14,113 bases of DNA, taken from the NCBI GenBank assembly GCA_023402505.1, contig JAEYGD010000453.1, positions 1-14,113 of the forward strand, in the 5' to 3' direction. Origin of the DNA: Actinomycetes bacterium (GTDB taxonomy: Bacteria; Actinomycetota; Actinomycetes; Mycobacteriales; Micromonosporaceae). The position numbers and the translations under genes were made by a program. Shown here in pieces: positions 1 to 5,837 of the stretch (the first letter of the stretch is position 1; the number at the start of each line of letters is the position of its first letter). The notes beneath the pieces were generated by a model. The model did no database searches, was not told the DNA's origin, and saw only the letters and a list, made by a program, of their open reading frames with translations.

Positions 1-289
1 AGCCGACCCCCACCAGACCCAGGTGGACCGCGCCCACCCCGGCCGGCAGGGTGCCGTGGCTCAGGTCCGCAGCGAGAGCCCAGAGAGCGCTGCCGGTCGG
101 CAGGTCGTACGCGGCGAGACCGAGCGCCATCGGCAGGCCCATCGCCGAGAGGCCGGCGGCCAGGCCGACGGCCTGCCAGCAGAGGATCGCCACCCGGGGG
201 CTGCGCCACGGCCAGGTCGAGCGGGCCAGCACCTGCGCGGTGAGCCAGCAGGCCAGCACGGACCCGCCGAAGTGCATCGCGTAGGCCAT
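1..289 (-). CDS. M56 (BlaR1/MecR1-like) membrane metallopeptidase, N-terminal part, cut by window edge
   Basis: The reading frame opens with ATG at 289 and stays open to the left edge, giving the first 96 residues. They are strongly hydrophobic, with likely membrane segments at about residues 7-22, 33-60 and from 84 onward, separated by short basic or polar turns such as STWPWRS. This matches the polytopic start of actinobacterial M56 peptidases. The zinc site (HExxH) would lie beyond the window, so catalysis cannot be checked. The gene begins 11 nt after the stop of the BlaI-type repressor on the same strand, the usual arrangement of repressor plus cognate protease. In that arrangement the protease senses a signal and triggers cleavage of the repressor. 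The ribosome site is weak (a GGGCGGG run before the ATG), so translation may be coupled to the upstream gene. The family call rests on context and hydrophobicity and is fairly but not fully secure. Confidence 0.78.
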   Translation of the reverse strand, partial: MAYAMHFGGSVLACWLTAQVLARSTWPWRSPRVAILCWQAVGLAAGLSAMGLPMALGLAAYDLPTGSALWALAADLSHGTLPAGVGAVHLGLVGVG

Positions 290-300
290 GCGCGCCCGCC

Positions 301-777
301 CTACCGGTCCGCTACCTCGTCGGCCGGGCGCGCCCGTGCGGCCCGGTCGGTCGCGGGCGGGTCGACCCGGTCGACCAGGGCACCGGTATCGGTGTCCCGG
401 GCGGGGTCGGTCAGGCCGGCCTCCGCGCCCAGCGCGGCGCGCAGCACCTCCGCCTCGGTGCCGGTCACCGACCGGGCGAAGCGCACCAGCGCGGCGTCCC
501 GACTGCCGCCCAGGTCGAGCGCGTCGAGCATGAGCTGGGCGATGTGCGCCTCCCGGCTCGCTGCGGCCCGGTACCGCCAGGCCCGCCCCTCGCGTTCCCG
601 TCGCACCATGCCCTTGCCGGCGAGCCGGTCCAGCACCGTCATCACGGTGGTGTAGGCCAGCTCACGCCCCGCCAGGGCATCGGCGACCTCCCGCACGGTG
701 ACACCGTCCGACGTGGCGGGGACCGAGTCCCACAGCACGTCCATCACCGCACGTTCGAGATCACCCAGCCGAGTCAC
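301..777 (-). CDS. BlaI/MecI/CopY-family transcriptional repressor
   Basis: This 158-residue protein carries a winged-helix DNA-binding domain in its first 75 residues or so. The family pattern is clear: LGDLERAVMDVLW near the N-terminus, an AYTTVMTVLDRLAGKGMVRR recognition helix and wing at about 41-60, and GRAWRYRA at 64-71. Residues 73-118 form the helical dimerisation part. A tail of about 40 residues, rich in Asp, Arg and Ala, extends beyond the usual 120-130 residues of the family. The start is GTG at 777, chosen because the conserved domain begins right there and a -10 box lies 6 nt upstream, which predicts a leaderless mRNA. The gene precedes an M56 protease gene by 11 nt, so the two probably form a signalling pair. 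Family knowledge: such repressors bind short TAC/GTA dyads and control their own promoter and stress or beta-lactamase genes. The target here is unknown. Confidence 0.92.
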   Translation of the reverse strand: MTRLGDLERAVMDVLWDSVPATSDGVTVREVADALAGRELAYTTVMTVLDRLAGKGMVRREREGRAWRYRAAASREAHIAQLMLDALDLGGSRDAALVRFARSVTGTEAEVLRAALGAEAGLTDPARDTDTGALVDRVDPPATDRAARARPADEVADR

Positions 778-783
778 GCGCCA

Positions 784-812
784 ATCCTACCCCCCGTAGT
801 AGACCCCCCCAA
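784..812 (-). promoter_or_regulatory. Leaderless promoter of the blaI-like gene with an overlapping dyad
   Basis: On the minus strand a TAGGAT box (784-789) lies 6 nt before the GTG start at 777, so transcription would begin at or next to the start codon. A TTGGGG hexamer (807-812) lies 17 nt further upstream as a weak -35. A dyad CTAC-N5-GTAG (787-799) overlaps the -10 box. This is a plausible autoregulatory site for the BlaI-type repressor, whose family sites have TAC/GTA half-sites. The dyad arms are only 4 bp, so the operator is tentative. Confidence 0.5.
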
Positions 813-836
813 CCCCCACGCCCCGCCCGCCCGCCT

Positions 837-851
837 CCCACCCACCCACCC
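837..851 (-). other. G-quadruplex motif (G3T repeat) on the minus strand
   Basis: The minus strand reads GGGTGGGTGGGTGGG, four G3 runs separated by single T residues. This is the classic pattern for a very stable parallel quadruplex. It lies 9 bp from the left arm of the inverted repeat at 861-918, within a longer C-rich (plus-strand) stretch from about 804 to 852. RNA reading leftward through the hairpin would carry this motif directly after it. Confidence 0.6.
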
Positions 852-860
852 GAGCGGGCG

Positions 861-918
861 CACTTTCACCGAAAGAGTGGCCAATCCGCCAGGAAAGGCC
901 ACTCTTTCGGTGAAAGTG
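861..918. repeat. Perfect 22-bp inverted repeat, probable bidirectional terminator or palindromic repeat element
   Basis: Arms 861-882 and 897-918 are exact reverse complements, with a 14-nt loop (883-896). Each arm is itself a small hairpin with CTTTC and GAAAG halves around a 3-nt turn, so the whole is a nested palindrome. It lies 61 bp beyond the stop of the short ALDH-like gene and upstream of the blaI-like promoter, the right place for the terminator of the deoC operon. There is no U-tract on either strand. G-rich runs on both sides may take its place. The element is distinctly less GC-rich than its surroundings, which also fits a dispersed repeat unit. Confidence 0.75.
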
Positions 919-928
919 AATGGATCTT

Positions 929-947
929 GGGGGTGGGGGTGGGCGGG
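929..947 (+). other. G-quadruplex motif on the plus strand
   Basis: The plus strand reads GGGGGTGGGGGTGGGCGGG, four G runs with one-base loops, a strong quadruplex motif. It starts 10 bp from the right arm of the inverted repeat at 861-918 and mirrors the minus-strand motif on the other side. It lies between that hairpin and the stop codon of the short ALDH-like gene at 980, so the deoC operon transcript would be C-rich here. Confidence 0.6.
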
Positions 948-979
948 CAGAGCGGTTGGGCGACGCGGGGTGGGCTCGG

Positions 980-1804
980 TCAGACGCCCTTCGGGTGCCA
1001 GACGGTCTTCGTCTCCAGGAGGGTCGTCATGCGGGCGAGGCCCGGGTCGGCGAACCAGTCGTGGTCGGCGGGGACCGGCCGGAGCACCCGCTTGAGGTTC
1101 TCCGCCGCCCTGACCTCCAGGTCGGCCGCCAGCTCGGCGTCGGCGACCCCGGACAGGTCGATCGCGTTGACGTCCATGTGGCCTGCCAGCGCCGGCACGG
1201 TCTCGGACAACCGCCCGGTCAGCAGGTTCACCACCCCGCCCGGCAGGTCGGAGGTGGCCAGCACCTCGGCCAGGGTCACCGCCGCCAGGGGGGCCGCCGG
1301 CGAGGCCGCCACCACCACCGTGTTGCCGGTCACGATCGCCGGGGCGATCACGCTGACCAGGCCGAGCAGCGCCGGCGTCTCCGGGGCCACCACCGCCACC
1401 ACGCCGGTCGGCTCCGGCGCCGACAGGTTGAAGTACGGGCCGGCGACCGGGTTCGCGCCGCCGTACACCTGGGGCAGCTTGTCGGACCAGCCGGCGTACC
1501 AGACCCAACGGTCGACGGCGGCGTCCACCTCGTCGCCCGGCACGCCCAGGGCCACGAACTGCTCGCGGCGGCCCTCCAGCATCTCGGCGACCCGGTAGAG
1601 GATCTGGCCCCGGTTGTACGCCGTCGCGCCGGCCCACCCCTTCACGGCGGCCCGGGCGGCGACGACGGCGTCCCGCGCGTCCTTCCGGGAGGCCAGGGAG
1701 ACATTCGCGTCCTGCACGAGATACGACCGTCCCGACTCGCTGCGCGGGAACTTCCCGCCGATGAAGAGCTTGTACGTCTTGCGTACCGCGACCCGCTCAG
1801 ACAT
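980..1804 (-). CDS. Short non-catalytic aldehyde dehydrogenase-like protein (ALDH16 C-terminal-domain type)
   Basis: This protein has 274 residues, against about 480 for an active aldehyde dehydrogenase. It keeps the N-terminal ALDH fold: YKLFIGGKFPRSESGRSY at 11-28, a helix with DAVVAARAAVKGWAG at 45-59, and a coenzyme-domain-like core EPTGVVAVVAPETPALLG at 131-148 followed by GNTVVV and LPGGVVNLLTG. The catalytic parts are gone. The Asn of PWN is replaced within APETP, the cofactor Lys of KPA is replaced within AASPA, and the GSTxVG loop, the LELGG glutamate and the whole cysteine domain are absent. It ends LETKTVWHPKG. From memory of the family, this end, the GWAG region and the LLG..S.IAPA..TGNTVV core resemble the non-catalytic second domain of ALDH16. 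Its ATG overlaps the upstream ALDH stop (ATGTCTGA, 8 nt), so translation is probably coupled. It is likely a structural or regulatory partner of that enzyme. It is not a decayed gene: the frame is intact and codon use is normal. Confidence 0.85.
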   Translation of the reverse strand: MSERVAVRKTYKLFIGGKFPRSESGRSYLVQDANVSLASRKDARDAVVAARAAVKGWAGATAYNRGQILYRVAEMLEGRREQFVALGVPGDEVDAAVDRWVWYAGWSDKLPQVYGGANPVAGPYFNLSAPEPTGVVAVVAPETPALLGLVSVIAPAIVTGNTVVVAASPAAPLAAVTLAEVLATSDLPGGVVNLLTGRLSETVPALAGHMDVNAIDLSGVADAELAADLEVRAAENLKRVLRPVPADHDWFADPGLARMTTLLETKTVWHPKGV

Positions 1805-3254
1805 TGAGGTACGCCTCCAGCCCGTGCCGGCCGCCCTCGCGACCGTAGCCCGACTCCTTGTAGCCGCCGAAGGGCGAGGTGGGGTCGAACTTGTTGAACG
1901 TGTTGGCCCACACCACGCCGGCCCGGAGCCGGTCGGCCATCCACAGGATCCGCGAGCCCTTGTCGGTCCAGATCCCGGCGGACAGCCCGTACGGCGTGTT
2001 GTTGGCCTTCTCCACGGCCTCGGCCGGGGTGCGGAAGGTCAGCACGGACAGCACCGGGCCGAAGATCTCCTCCCGGGCGATCCGGTGGGCCTGCGTGACG
2101 CCGGTGAAGATCGTGGGCGCGAACCAGAAGCCACGGTCGGGCAGTTCGCACGGCGGCGACCAGCGCTCGGCGCCCTCGGCCGAGCCGGCGTCGGACAGCT
2201 CCTTGATCCGCGCCAGCTGAGCGGCCGAGTTGATCGCGCCGACGTCGGTGTTCTTGTCCAGCGGGTCGCCGACCCGCAGCTGGGCCATCCGCCGCTTCAG
2301 CGACTCGAGCACCCGGTCGGCGACGGACTCCTGGATCAGCAGCCGGGAGCCGGCGCAGCAGACGTGCCCCTGGTTGAAGAAGATGCCGTTGACGATGCCC
2401 TCGACGGCCTGGTCGACCGGGGCATCGTCGAAGACGATGTTGGCGGCCTTTCCGCCCAGCTCCAGGGTGAGCTTCTTGCGGGTGCCGGCCACGGCCCGGG
2501 CGATGGCCTTGCCGACCTCGGTGGAGCCGGTGAAGGCGACCTTGTCCACGCCGGGGTGCTCGACCAGCGCCCGGCCGGTGTCGCCGGCGCCGGTGACGAT
2601 GTTGACCACACCGGCCGGCAGGTCGGCCTGCTGGCAGATCTCGGCGAAGAGCAGCGCGGTCAGCGGGGTGGTCTCGGCGGGCTTCAGCACCACCGTGTTG
2701 CCCGCCGCGAGCGCCGGGGCGATCTTCCAGGCCAGCATCAGCAGCGGGAAGTTCCACGGGATGACCTGTGCCGCCACGCCAAGAGGCTGCGGAGTCGCGC
2801 CGCTGTGCCGGCTCGTCGGCCGCCGGCCGAAGCCGGCGTGCTCCAGCTTGTCGGCCCAGCCGGCGTAGTAGAAGAAGTGCGCGGCGACCAGCGGGACGTC
2901 GACGTCCCGGGACTCCTTGATCGGCTTGCCGTTGTCCAGGGACTCCAGCACCGCCAGCTCGCGGGAGCGCTCCTGGATGATCCGGGCGATCCGGAACAGG
3001 TACTTGGCCCGGTCCCGGCCCGGCATCGGGCCCCACACCTTCTCGTACGCGGCGCGGGCCGCGCGGACCGCCCGGTCGACGTCACCGGCGCCGCCCTCGG
3101 CGACCTCGGCGAGCACCTCCTCGGAGGCCGGGTTGATCGACTTGAAGGTGCCGCCGTCGGTCGGGTCGACGAACTCGCCGTCGACGAAGAGCCCGTACGA
3201 GGGCTTGAGGTCCACCACCGAGCGCGACTCGGGAGCGGGGGCGTATTCGAACAT
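1797..3254 (-). CDS. NAD(P)-dependent aldehyde dehydrogenase, active-site complete
   Basis: A full-length ALDH of 485 residues. Visible landmarks are the PWNFP oxyanion Asn at N168, the cofactor Lys in KPAETTP (K191), the FTGSTEVG loop at 241-248, the general base Glu in LELGGK (E265), the nucleophile in NQGHVCCAGSR (C299), the EEIFGP cofactor glutamate motif at 395-400 and a C-terminal PFGGYKESGYGREGG. It should oxidise an aldehyde to its acid in the cytosol. Because deoC lies 5 nt upstream in the same operon, acetaldehyde from deoxyribose-5-phosphate cleavage is the likely substrate, by inference. The ATG at 3254 is chosen because it follows the deoC stop directly. The frame stays open further upstream only as a shadow of deoC. 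The gene overlaps the following short ALDH-like gene by 8 nt. Together they look like the two halves of an ALDH16 protein. Confidence 0.95.
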   Translation of the reverse strand: MFEYAPAPESRSVVDLKPSYGLFVDGEFVDPTDGGTFKSINPASEEVLAEVAEGGAGDVDRAVRAARAAYEKVWGPMPGRDRAKYLFRIARIIQERSRELAVLESLDNGKPIKESRDVDVPLVAAHFFYYAGWADKLEHAGFGRRPTSRHSGATPQPLGVAAQVIPWNFPLLMLAWKIAPALAAGNTVVLKPAETTPLTALLFAEICQQADLPAGVVNIVTGAGDTGRALVEHPGVDKVAFTGSTEVGKAIARAVAGTRKKLTLELGGKAANIVFDDAPVDQAVEGIVNGIFFNQGHVCCAGSRLLIQESVADRVLESLKRRMAQLRVGDPLDKNTDVGAINSAAQLARIKELSDAGSAEGAERWSPPCELPDRGFWFAPTIFTGVTQAHRIAREEIFGPVLSVLTFRTPAEAVEKANNTPYGLSAGIWTDKGSRILWMADRLRAGVVWANTFNKFDPTSPFGGYKESGYGREGGRHGLEAYLNV

Positions 3255-3259
3255 GGCGC

Positions 3260-4249
3260 TCAGTCCAGGGTGAAGTAGTCGGGGCCGGCGTAGACGCCGG
3301 TGGTCAGCTTGGTGCGCTGCATCAGCAGGTCGTTGAGCAGGCTGGACGCGCCGAAGCGGAACCAGTCCGGGTCGAGCCAGTCCGGGCCGACCGTCTCGTT
3401 GACCATCACCAGGTACTTGATGGCGTCCTTGGTGGTCTTGATGCCACCGGCCGGCTTGACGCCGACCTGGCGTCCGGTGGCGGCGCGGAAGTCGCGGACC
3501 GCCTCCAGCATCACCAGCGTCACCGGCGGGGTGGCCGCGACCGGGACCTTGCCGGTGGAGGTCTTGATGAAGTCGGCGCCGGCCAGCATCGCCAGCCACG
3601 AGGCACGGCGGACGTTGTCGTACGTGGCCAGCTCGCCGGTCTCCAGGATCACCTTGAGGTGGGCTGCCGGTCCCCCCTGGCGACCGCCGTCGGCGGGGCC
3701 GCAGGCCTCCTTGACCGCCACGATCTCGTCGTGGACCTCCTTGTAGCGCCCGGCCAGGAACGCTCCCCGGTTGATCACCATGTCGATCTCGTCGGCGCCG
3801 GCCGCGACGGCGGCCCGGGTGTCGGCGAGCTTGACCTCCAGCGGGGCCTGACCGGACGGGAAGGCGGTCGCCACGCTGGCCAGGTGCACGCCGGAGCCAC
3901 GCAGCACCTCGGCGACGTACGGGACCATCGACGGGTAGACACAGACCGCGCCGACGTGCGGGCAGGACGGGTCGGCCGGGTCGGGGCGCAGGGCCTTCGC
4001 GGCCAGCGCCCGCACCTTGCCCGGGGTGTCGGCCCCTTCGAGGGTGGTGAGGTCGACCATCCGGATCGCCAGGTCGATCGCCTGGGCCTTGGCGGTGGTC
4101 TTGATGGAGCGGGTGCCGAGCTGTGCCGCCCGCTGCTCCGCGCCGACCTGGTCCACGCCGGGCAGGCCGTGCAGGAAGGTCCGCAGAGCGGTCTCGGATC
4201 GTCCCAGCTCGGAGAGGTCCGACCGGGCCGACGTCGCTGTCGCCGTCAT
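3260..4249 (-). CDS. deoC: Deoxyribose-phosphate aldolase
   Basis: DeoC cleaves 2-deoxy-D-ribose-5-phosphate to glyceraldehyde-3-phosphate and acetaldehyde through a Schiff base, the last step of deoxynucleoside breakdown. The 329-residue product shows VDLTTLEG at 65-72, AVCVYPSMVP at 101-110, the catalytic Asp in EIDMVIN (D156), KVILETGEL at 199-207, the Schiff-base Lys in DFIKTSTGK (K229) and the second Lys in VGVKPAGGIK (K265). It ends PDYFTLD. It is longer than the 259-residue E. coli enzyme, with an extra N-terminal stretch of about 50 residues, as in the human DERA-type branch. The ATG at 4249 is preferred over an in-frame GTG at 4267 because a TAGACT -10 box at 4257-4262 puts the transcription start at the ATG. 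It leads a three-gene operon with two ALDH-family genes and is divergent from upp. Confidence 0.97.
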   Translation of the reverse strand: MTATATSARSDLSELGRSETALRTFLHGLPGVDQVGAEQRAAQLGTRSIKTTAKAQAIDLAIRMVDLTTLEGADTPGKVRALAAKALRPDPADPSCPHVGAVCVYPSMVPYVAEVLRGSGVHLASVATAFPSGQAPLEVKLADTRAAVAAGADEIDMVINRGAFLAGRYKEVHDEIVAVKEACGPADGGRQGGPAAHLKVILETGELATYDNVRRASWLAMLAGADFIKTSTGKVPVAATPPVTLVMLEAVRDFRAATGRQVGVKPAGGIKTTKDAIKYLVMVNETVGPDWLDPDWFRFGASSLLNDLLMQRTKLTTGVYAGPDYFTLD

Positions 4250-4256
4250 GACCCGA

Positions 4257-4262
4257 AGTCTA
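4257..4262 (-). promoter_or_regulatory. -10 box of the deoC operon, leaderless
   Basis: TAGACT on the minus strand ends 7 nt before the ATG of deoC, so the mRNA should start at or within a nucleotide of the start codon. No convincing -35 is seen. Its place is occupied by the dyad at 4273-4290. The box falls between the ATG and an upstream in-frame GTG (4267), which argues against the longer start. Confidence 0.5.
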
Positions 4263-4272
4263 CGCACGGGAC

Positions 4273-4290
4273 GACCACGTGATCTTGGTC
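4273..4290. promoter_or_regulatory. Possible operator: dyad GACCA-N8-TGGTC between deoC and upp
   Basis: An 18-bp dyad with perfect 5-bp arms (GACCA at 4273-4277, TGGTC at 4286-4290) covers the position where the deoC -35 element should be. It lies about 70 bp upstream of the upp -10 box. The size and spacing suit a dimeric repressor. No regulator gene for nucleoside use is in the window, so the binding protein is unknown. Arms of 5 bp can also arise by chance in this composition. Confidence 0.3.
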
Positions 4291-4358
4291 ACGGCGGGGT
4301 GGACGTGAGGGGCGTCGCCGGTGCGGCCACACCGGCGCTGTCCCCGACTGCGGGCGGG

Positions 4359-4364
4359 TAGGTT
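4359..4364 (+). promoter_or_regulatory. -10 box of upp, leaderless
   Basis: TAGGTT lies 8 nt before the GTG start of upp at 4373, within GGGTAGGTTGAGCGACC. No purine-rich ribosome site of useful strength separates the box from the start codon, so a leaderless transcript is predicted. A recognisable -35 hexamer is missing. Confidence 0.45.
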
Positions 4365-4372
4365 GAGCGACC

Positions 4373-5005
4373 GTGGACGTACTCGTCATTGACCACCCGC
4401 TCGCCCAGTCGCGGCTGACCGCCATGCGCGACGCCCGGACCGACTCGGCCGCGTTCCGCGCGTCGCTGCACGAACTCACCACCATGCTGGTGTACGAGGC
4501 GGCACGCTCCTTCCCCGTCGAGCGGTACCCGGTGCAGACCCCGGTCACCGGCACCGAGGGCACCCGGCTGGCGAACCCGCCGCTGCTGGTGCCGGTGCTG
4601 CGGGCCGGTCTCGGCATGGCCGACGCCGCCCTCGGCCTGCTGCCGGAGTCGTCGATGGGCTTCGTCGGCCTGGCGCGCGACGAGGAGACCTTCGAGCCCC
4701 GGGCGTACATGGAGTCGCTGCCCCGGGACCTGGCCGGACTGCCGGTGCTGGTGCTCGACCCGATGCTCGCCACCGGCGGCTCGCTGGAGCACTGCTGCCG
4801 GCTGCTCGCCGACCGGGGGTGCACCGACATCACCGTGCTCTGTGTGCTCGCCGCGCCCGCCGGCATCGAGCGTCTGGAGCGTTCCGGCCTGCCCCTGCGC
4901 CTCGTGACCGCGTCGATCGACGAGGGCCTGAACGACCGCAAGTTCATCGTCCCCGGGCTGGGCGACGCCGGCGACCGCCAGTTCGGCGGCATGCCCCGCT
5001 TCTAA
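4373..5005 (+). CDS. upp: Uracil phosphoribosyltransferase
   Basis: Upp makes UMP from uracil and PRPP in pyrimidine salvage, as a cytosolic oligomer. The product has 210 residues, the normal family length. It starts MDVLVIDHPLAQSRLTAMRD, close to the usual HPL...KLT..R opening. It shows PVLRAGLGMADA at 74-85, the PRPP loop VLDPMLATGGS at 127-137 and the uracil-binding C-terminal region IVPGLGDAGDRQFG at 192-205. GTG at 4373 is the start, since this is where family similarity begins and a TAGGTT box sits 8 nt upstream. It is divergent from deoC across 123 bp and is followed, after an inverted repeat, by the GPP34 gene. The neighbourhood of deoC and a PGM2-type mutase supports a nucleoside and nucleobase salvage cluster. 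Confidence 0.97.
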   Translation: MDVLVIDHPLAQSRLTAMRDARTDSAAFRASLHELTTMLVYEAARSFPVERYPVQTPVTGTEGTRLANPPLLVPVLRAGLGMADAALGLLPESSMGFVGLARDEETFEPRAYMESLPRDLAGLPVLVLDPMLATGGSLEHCCRLLADRGCTDITVLCVLAAPAGIERLERSGLPLRLVTASIDEGLNDRKFIVPGLGDAGDRQFGGMPRF

Positions 5006-5011
5006 CCCGCG

Positions 5012-5088
5012 CGGCGATCATGGAATTGCAGTGGGTGACAAAGTGGGCGAAACGGCCTAGACCCGGCACCACAGGTCCGTGATCGACG
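5012..5088. repeat. Imperfect inverted repeat downstream of upp, possible terminator or degenerate dispersed element
   Basis: Arms 5012-5033 and 5067-5088 match at 16 of 22 positions, and two mismatches become G-U pairs in RNA, around a 33-nt loop. The cores are GATCATGGA and, on the other side, TCCGTGATC. The element starts 7 nt after the upp stop codon and has lower GC than the genes on either side. The GATCATGGA...TCCATGATC style is, to my recollection, common in intergenic DNA of Micromonospora and Salinispora, which points to a worn copy of a dispersed palindrome. It may also end upp transcription. Confidence 0.5.
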
Positions 5089-5133
5089 GGGGCGGGGAGG
5101 GCGAGTCCGGGTACTTCGGGTGCGGGGAGGCGT

Positions 5134-5139
5134 TAGCGT
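5134..5139 (+). promoter_or_regulatory. -10 box of the GPP34 gene, leaderless
   Basis: TAGCGT lies 8 nt upstream of the ATG at 5148, in the run GTTAGCGTCTCCGGGC. This geometry again predicts transcription starting at or just before the start codon. It supports the ATG at 5148 over the upstream in-frame start at 5079, which would place this box inside the coding sequence. Confidence 0.5.
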
Positions 5140-5147
5140 CTCCGGGC

Positions 5148-5825
5148 ATGACTGGTGTTGCGCTCGCCGAGGAGTTGCTCCTCCTCGCGTACGACGACGA
5201 GACGGGGCGGGCGACGATGCCCCGGATCAGCCTCGACCTGGGCATGGCCGCGGCGGTGCTGATCGAACTGGCCCTGGCCGGGCGGATCGCGTACGCCGAG
5301 GGCAACGTCACGGTGCTCGACCCGACGCCGACCGGCGAGCCGGTCACCGACGCCGTGCTGGCGAAGATCGCCGCCGACACGCCGCACAGCCCCTCGTCCT
5401 GGGTGCAGCGGCTCCGGCACGGGCTGCGCGACCGGATCCTGGGGGACCTGTGCCGCCAGGGCGTCGTGCGGGACGTCGACGAGACCGAACTGGGCTTCAT
5501 CCACGTGCACCGCTACCCGGTGGTCGACCCGTCGGTGGAGGCGGACACCCGCCGCCGGCTCGCCGAGGCGCTGACCGGCTCGGCGGCGCCCGACGAGCGG
5601 ACCGCCGCGCTCGCCACGCTGGTCGCCGTGCTGCGGATGGAACCGGCGCTCGGCGTGAGCGGCGAGGCCGCCGCCGACGCCCGGCGGCGGCTCACCGAGA
5701 TCGCCAGCGGCGCCGGCTTCTCCGGTGAGGTCAGCCTGGAGGACTCGGTGGTCCGCCCGTCGGTCGCGCTGGTGGTGGCCGCGCTCGGCCATGCCGTCGA
5801 CGCCGCCCTCGGCCCCCGCCCCTGA
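5148..5825 (+). CDS. GPP34 (GOLPH3/Vps74-like) domain protein
   Basis: This 225-residue cytosolic-looking protein has no signal peptide. It follows the GPP34 pattern: ALAEELLLLAYDDETGR at 5-21, a helix with LDLGMAAAVLIELALAGRI at 29-47, VLDPTPTGEPVTDAVL at 56-71, and the central helix WVQRLRHGLRDRILGDLCRQGVV at 85-107. The remainder, about 130-215, is helical. In eukaryotes this family binds phosphatidylinositol-4-phosphate and retains Golgi glycosyltransferases. Actinobacteria carry several copies whose function is unknown, so no role is assigned. ATG at 5148 is chosen for its fit to the domain start and for the -10 box 8 nt upstream. The gene converges on the PGM2-type mutase gene with a 12-bp gap. 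Its position beside upp is suggestive but does not prove a link to nucleoside metabolism. Confidence 0.88.
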   Translation: MTGVALAEELLLLAYDDETGRATMPRISLDLGMAAAVLIELALAGRIAYAEGNVTVLDPTPTGEPVTDAVLAKIAADTPHSPSSWVQRLRHGLRDRILGDLCRQGVVRDVDETELGFIHVHRYPVVDPSVEADTRRRLAEALTGSAAPDERTAALATLVAVLRMEPALGVSGEAAADARRRLTEIASGAGFSGEVSLEDSVVRPSVALVVAALGHAVDAALGPRP

Positions 5826-5834
5826 GCCGGGGCC
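5811..5834. terminator. Possible shared terminator hairpin between convergent genes
   Basis: GGCCCC (5811-5816) and GGGGCC (5829-5834) can pair around the stop codon of the GPP34 gene. An alternative shorter stem uses GCCCC at 5818-5822 with GGGGC at 5829-5833. The gene-to-gene gap is only 12 bp, so any terminator must overlap coding sequence. There is no U-tract, and such G/C stems are common in this composition, so confidence is low. Confidence 0.25.
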
Positions 5835-5837
5835 TCC

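Noticed and set aside
980..1804. The short ALDH-like gene as a pseudogene of a full-length ALDH
   Set aside because: The frame is intact, with strong codon bias, coupled translation and an ALDH16-like C-terminus. Downstream DNA shows no remnant of a cysteine domain.
1614..3278. Long plus-strand frame of 554 codons opposite the aldehyde dehydrogenase genes
   Set aside because: Antisense shadow of two clear ALDH-family genes. The product is low-complexity Gly/Arg/Asp/Val-rich with no domain.
3255..3599. N-terminal extension of the aldehyde dehydrogenase to 600 residues
   Set aside because: The extra part lies wholly within deoC in another frame. The ATG at 3254 directly follows the deoC stop and gives the normal ALDH length.
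5006..5147. Possible tRNA or small structured RNA after upp
   Set aside because: No cloverleaf or CCA-type end could be drawn. The inverted repeat with a 33-nt loop explains the symmetry.
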